Part shown: piece after piece, positions 62,110 to 64,000 of the stretch
How positions within the stretch are numbered: the first letter of the stretch is position 1
Layout of the letters: every line of letters starts with the position of its first letter
From: Clostridia bacterium
Lineage (GTDB): Bacteria; Bacillota; Clostridia; Oscillospirales; Acutalibacteraceae
DNA length: 64,000 nt
Direction of reading: 5' to 3'
Assembly: GCA_017626295.1 (NCBI GenBank)
Contig: JAGAJB010000002.1
Location: forward strand, 1-64,000
The notes under the pieces: model-generated
What the model saw: the letters and a program-made list of their open reading frames with translations, nothing else
Told to the model about the DNA's origin: nothing
Databases searched by the model: none
Made by a program: the position numbers and the translations under genes

Positions 62110-63528
62110 ATGGATGACCCCGGACCTAATTTTATTTTGGCCCAATTATTAAATCTTGCAGAAACGGCTTCTGCAACAGATGGTTTGGTTTTTAAAATCA
62201 TACTTCTTGTGGTACTTATCTTTATTAACGCTTTCTTTGCTATGTCTGAGATTGCCATTATCTCTCTTAATGACACAAAGATTGAGCGTATGGCAGAAGA
62301 AGGCCACAAAAAAGCAAAAATGGTTTTAAAACTTACAAGCAACTCAACCCGATTCCTTTCTACGATTCAAATCGGTGTTACCTTGGCAGGATTTTTATCA
62401 TCTGCTTCTGCATCAACAGCCTTCGCTGCTATGCTCACAGATGCTATTAAAAATTTACTTCCCGGTGTTTCAACGAGTTTGATTTCAGGTGTTTCAGTTG
62501 TTGTAATTACATTGATTACATCGTATTTTTCACTTGTTCTGGGTGAACTTGCACCTAAAAAAATCGGTATGCAGGCTTCGGAAAAGGTTGCCTTTGCAGT
62601 TGTAAAACCTTTGCTTGTAATTTCAAAAATAACAGCACCTTTTGTTAAGTTTCTCTCTCTTTCCACCAACGGAGTTGTACGACTTTTTGGTTTTGACCCC
62701 AATGCTAACGAAGAAGAAGTTACCGAAGAAGAAATCCGAATGATGGTTGATGTAGGCGGAGAAAAGGGCGTTATTGAATCTGCTCAGAAAGAAATGATAA
62801 ATAACATCTTTGAATTTGATGACATTGATGCGGGCGATATTATGACACACCGTACAGATGTTGTTGCTGCGGATGTTAACGATATAACGGTTGATGAATT
62901 TATGACTATTGCCATTGAAAACGGCAGGTCAAGAATTCCTCTTTATGATGAAGATATAGACAATATCGTAGGTATTGTCTATGTTAAAGACCTTCTTAAA
63001 TTTGTAGGTAAACAACTCCCTGCAAAGAAAACTTTGCGCGATATAATGCGCGAGCCTTACTTTATACCGGAAACTAAAGCCTGCGGAGAACTTTTTAAAG
63101 AAATGAGTTCTCAAAGAATACAGATGGCGGTTGTAGTTGACGAATACGGCGGAACAGCGGGTATTGTTACGCTTGAAGATATTGTTGAGGCAATTATGGG
63201 TAATATTCAGGACGAATACGACCACGAAGATGAAGAAATTTCAAAAATCGACGACAATACGTTTACCGTTGACGGTACTATTGATATTGAAGAAATCGAT
63301 GAACTTATCGGTAAAGAATTACCCGAGGGTGACTACGAAACCCTTGCAGGATATATAATGGATGAACTTCAATGCATACCCAAAGACGGTGAAATGAACG
63401 AAGTCGTTTTTGAAAACGTTAAGTTTACTGTTCTCAGTGTTGAGGACAGACGAATTGAAAAAATCAAAGTCGAAATCACTCCCGAACCTGAAAAGGAAGA
63501 GGATGAAGACGATAAAGACGAGGATTAA
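62110..63528 (+). CDS. CNNM/CorC (hemolysin C family) membrane protein
   Basis: 472 residues. A DUF21 (CNNM) domain with membrane helices in about 25-190 (LVVLIFINAFFAMSEIAI starts it), a CBS pair in about 205-335 (DIMTHRTDVVAADVN, RIPLYDEDIDNIVGIVYVKDL, VVDEYGGTAGIVTLEDIVEAI) and a CorC_HlyC domain in about 350-450, ending in an acidic tail. The family is linked to magnesium or other divalent-ion transport. ATG at 62110 follows GAAAGGAGC; an upstream TTG would overlap that site. Confidence 0.92.
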   Translation: MDDPGPNFILAQLLNLAETASATDGLVFKIILLVVLIFINAFFAMSEIAIISLNDTKIERMAEEGHKKAKMVLKLTSNSTRFLSTIQIGVTLAGFLSSASASTAFAAMLTDAIKNLLPGVSTSLISGVSVVVITLITSYFSLVLGELAPKKIGMQASEKVAFAVVKPLLVISKITAPFVKFLSLSTNGVVRLFGFDPNANEEEVTEEEIRMMVDVGGEKGVIESAQKEMINNIFEFDDIDAGDIMTHRTDVVAADVNDITVDEFMTIAIENGRSRIPLYDEDIDNIVGIVYVKDLLKFVGKQLPAKKTLRDIMREPYFIPETKACGELFKEMSSQRIQMAVVVDEYGGTAGIVTLEDIVEAIMGNIQDEYDHEDEEISKIDDNTFTVDGTIDIEEIDELIGKELPEGDYETLAGYIMDELQCIPKDGEMNEVVFENVKFTVLSVEDRRIEKIKVEITPEPEKEEDEDDKDED

Positions 63529-63540
63529 GCGGGGAGAAAA

Positions 63541-63917
63541 ATGAAAAAGATTTCTGCGGTTTTACTGCACTTGTGGGAAAAAGCAAAACTGTTCTCGTTA
63601 ACGGAAATTAAACCAATGAACTTTATCAGAAATTATATCAGTACGCAGGCGAGAACACAGTTTTCACCGTAACTTATACTGTATACGATAAAGAGAAACT
63701 TGATGATTTAGACACAACCGTAGACAAAATGGTTATAAACGAAGAAGAGGCAGTTTCCGATGCTATCAAGGAGATAGTATTTCCGATTATAATATTTGTT
63801 GCAGTATTTATAACTTCAATTGTTATCAGTGTTGTTAACAAAAAGAAAAAAATGAAAAATCAGCCTTTGAAATCTGCTTATGATCCCAATATGGATTTAA
63901 ACTCACATAATTTATAA
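63541..63917 (+). pseudogene. Broken gene of a small exported/membrane protein
   Basis: A signal-like start (MKKISAVLL) with ribosome site GGGGAG at 63541 runs out of frame. In another frame the sequence continues as ALVGKSKTVLVNGN, then a TAA, then without further stop as ELYQKLYQYAGENTVFTVTY and a membrane helix (VFPIIIFVAVFITSIVISVV) ending at 63917. One frame change and one nonsense codon would be needed to rejoin them. Either a decayed gene or sequence errors. Confidence 0.55.
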
Positions 63918-63923
63918 AAAGTA

Positions 63924-63960
63924 AACTGCACCGGAGGTTTAACTTTGGGTGCAGTTCTTT
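63924..63960 (+). terminator. Terminator before the last gene
   Basis: AACTGCACC pairs with GGTGCAGTT around 15 bases, followed by CTTTTG. Confidence 0.75.
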
Positions 63961-63977
63961 TGAATGAGAGGATTTTT

Positions 63978-64000
63978 ATGAAAAAAACAGTAATTATAAT
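63978..64000 (+). CDS. Start of a gene cut by the window end
   Basis: ATG behind GAGAGGA, then MKKTVII, likely the start of a protein with an N-terminal hydrophobic or dinucleotide-binding segment. Only seven codons are visible, so no product is proposed. Confidence 0.5.

Overview
The window looks like a low-to-mid GC anaerobic gut Clostridium (Bacillota, Clostridia, Oscillospirales/Ruminococcaceae-like). The host genes pointing there are a single-chain pyruvate:ferredoxin oxidoreductase, the SCIFF ranthipeptide with its radical SAM maturase, a CIRCE-controlled Hsp20 and a uronate catabolic operon. The species is not determinable from the sequence alone.

Layout. (1) 1-1000: host Hsp20 with a perfect CIRCE box. 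(2) About 1.04-30.46 kb: a ~29.4 kb integrated mobilizable element. It splits a host tRNA-Pro(TGG) gene at the anticodon loop: the 3' half lies at 1002-1046, the 5' half at 30452-30491, and together they refold into a good tRNA. The element carries an intact tRNA-Pro near its right end. Its backbone is an excisionase-like HTH protein, a replication/HTH protein, an oriT-like hairpin, a ribbon-helix-helix MobC-like protein, a MobP-type relaxase and two tandem tyrosine recombinases (21.7-27.3 kb). Its cargo is mostly nucleic-acid-directed and defence-like: an RNase III with two dsRNA-binding domains; a five-gene cassette (4.05-11.05 kb) with a GHKL ATPase, two unknown proteins (one DUF6339-like) and a 1096-aa protein fusing a zinc ribbon, RNA polymerase alpha-CTD-like helices and a sigma-70 region 4 motif; a restriction-modification unit (C5 methyltransferase fused to a PLD nuclease, a C-protein-like regulator and an HNH nuclease); a deformylase-like/DUF6414-like pair; a lipoprotein unit; and a 1019-aa protein with the hallmarks of eukaryotic-type RNA-dependent RNA polymerases, plus a partner. 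Three copies of a 33-bp repeat sit at cargo module borders.

(3) 30.6-39.9 kb: host region with tRNA remnants, a pyrophosphatase-like protein, an Orn/Lys/Arg decarboxylase, the SCIFF locus, a 19-residue peptide gene followed by a structured leader and a two-gene ABC exporter, and five tRNA genes. (4) About 40-53.4 kb: a second accessory block. It has a zincin membrane protein, a second copy of the small-protein/lipoprotein unit with a different C-terminal domain, a defence operon (HTH, unknown, FRG protein, type III Mod, AAA/TOPRIM-like ATPase, type III Res), then a compact integrative element with HTH/replication protein, oriT-like hairpin, MobC-like protein and large serine recombinase but no relaxase. 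(5) 53.4-64 kb: host genes: an exported metallophosphatase whose reading frame appears to start at ATA, the uxuA-eda-kdgK operon, nifJ, a CNNM/CorC membrane protein, a broken small membrane protein gene and the start of another gene.

The strongest candidates for something undescribed are the GHKL/DUF6339/sigma-like cassette at 4.05-11.05 kb and the RdRP-like operon at 17.6-21.5 kb, the latter sharing an element with a two-dsRBD RNase III. Functions of both are inferred from motifs and context only.
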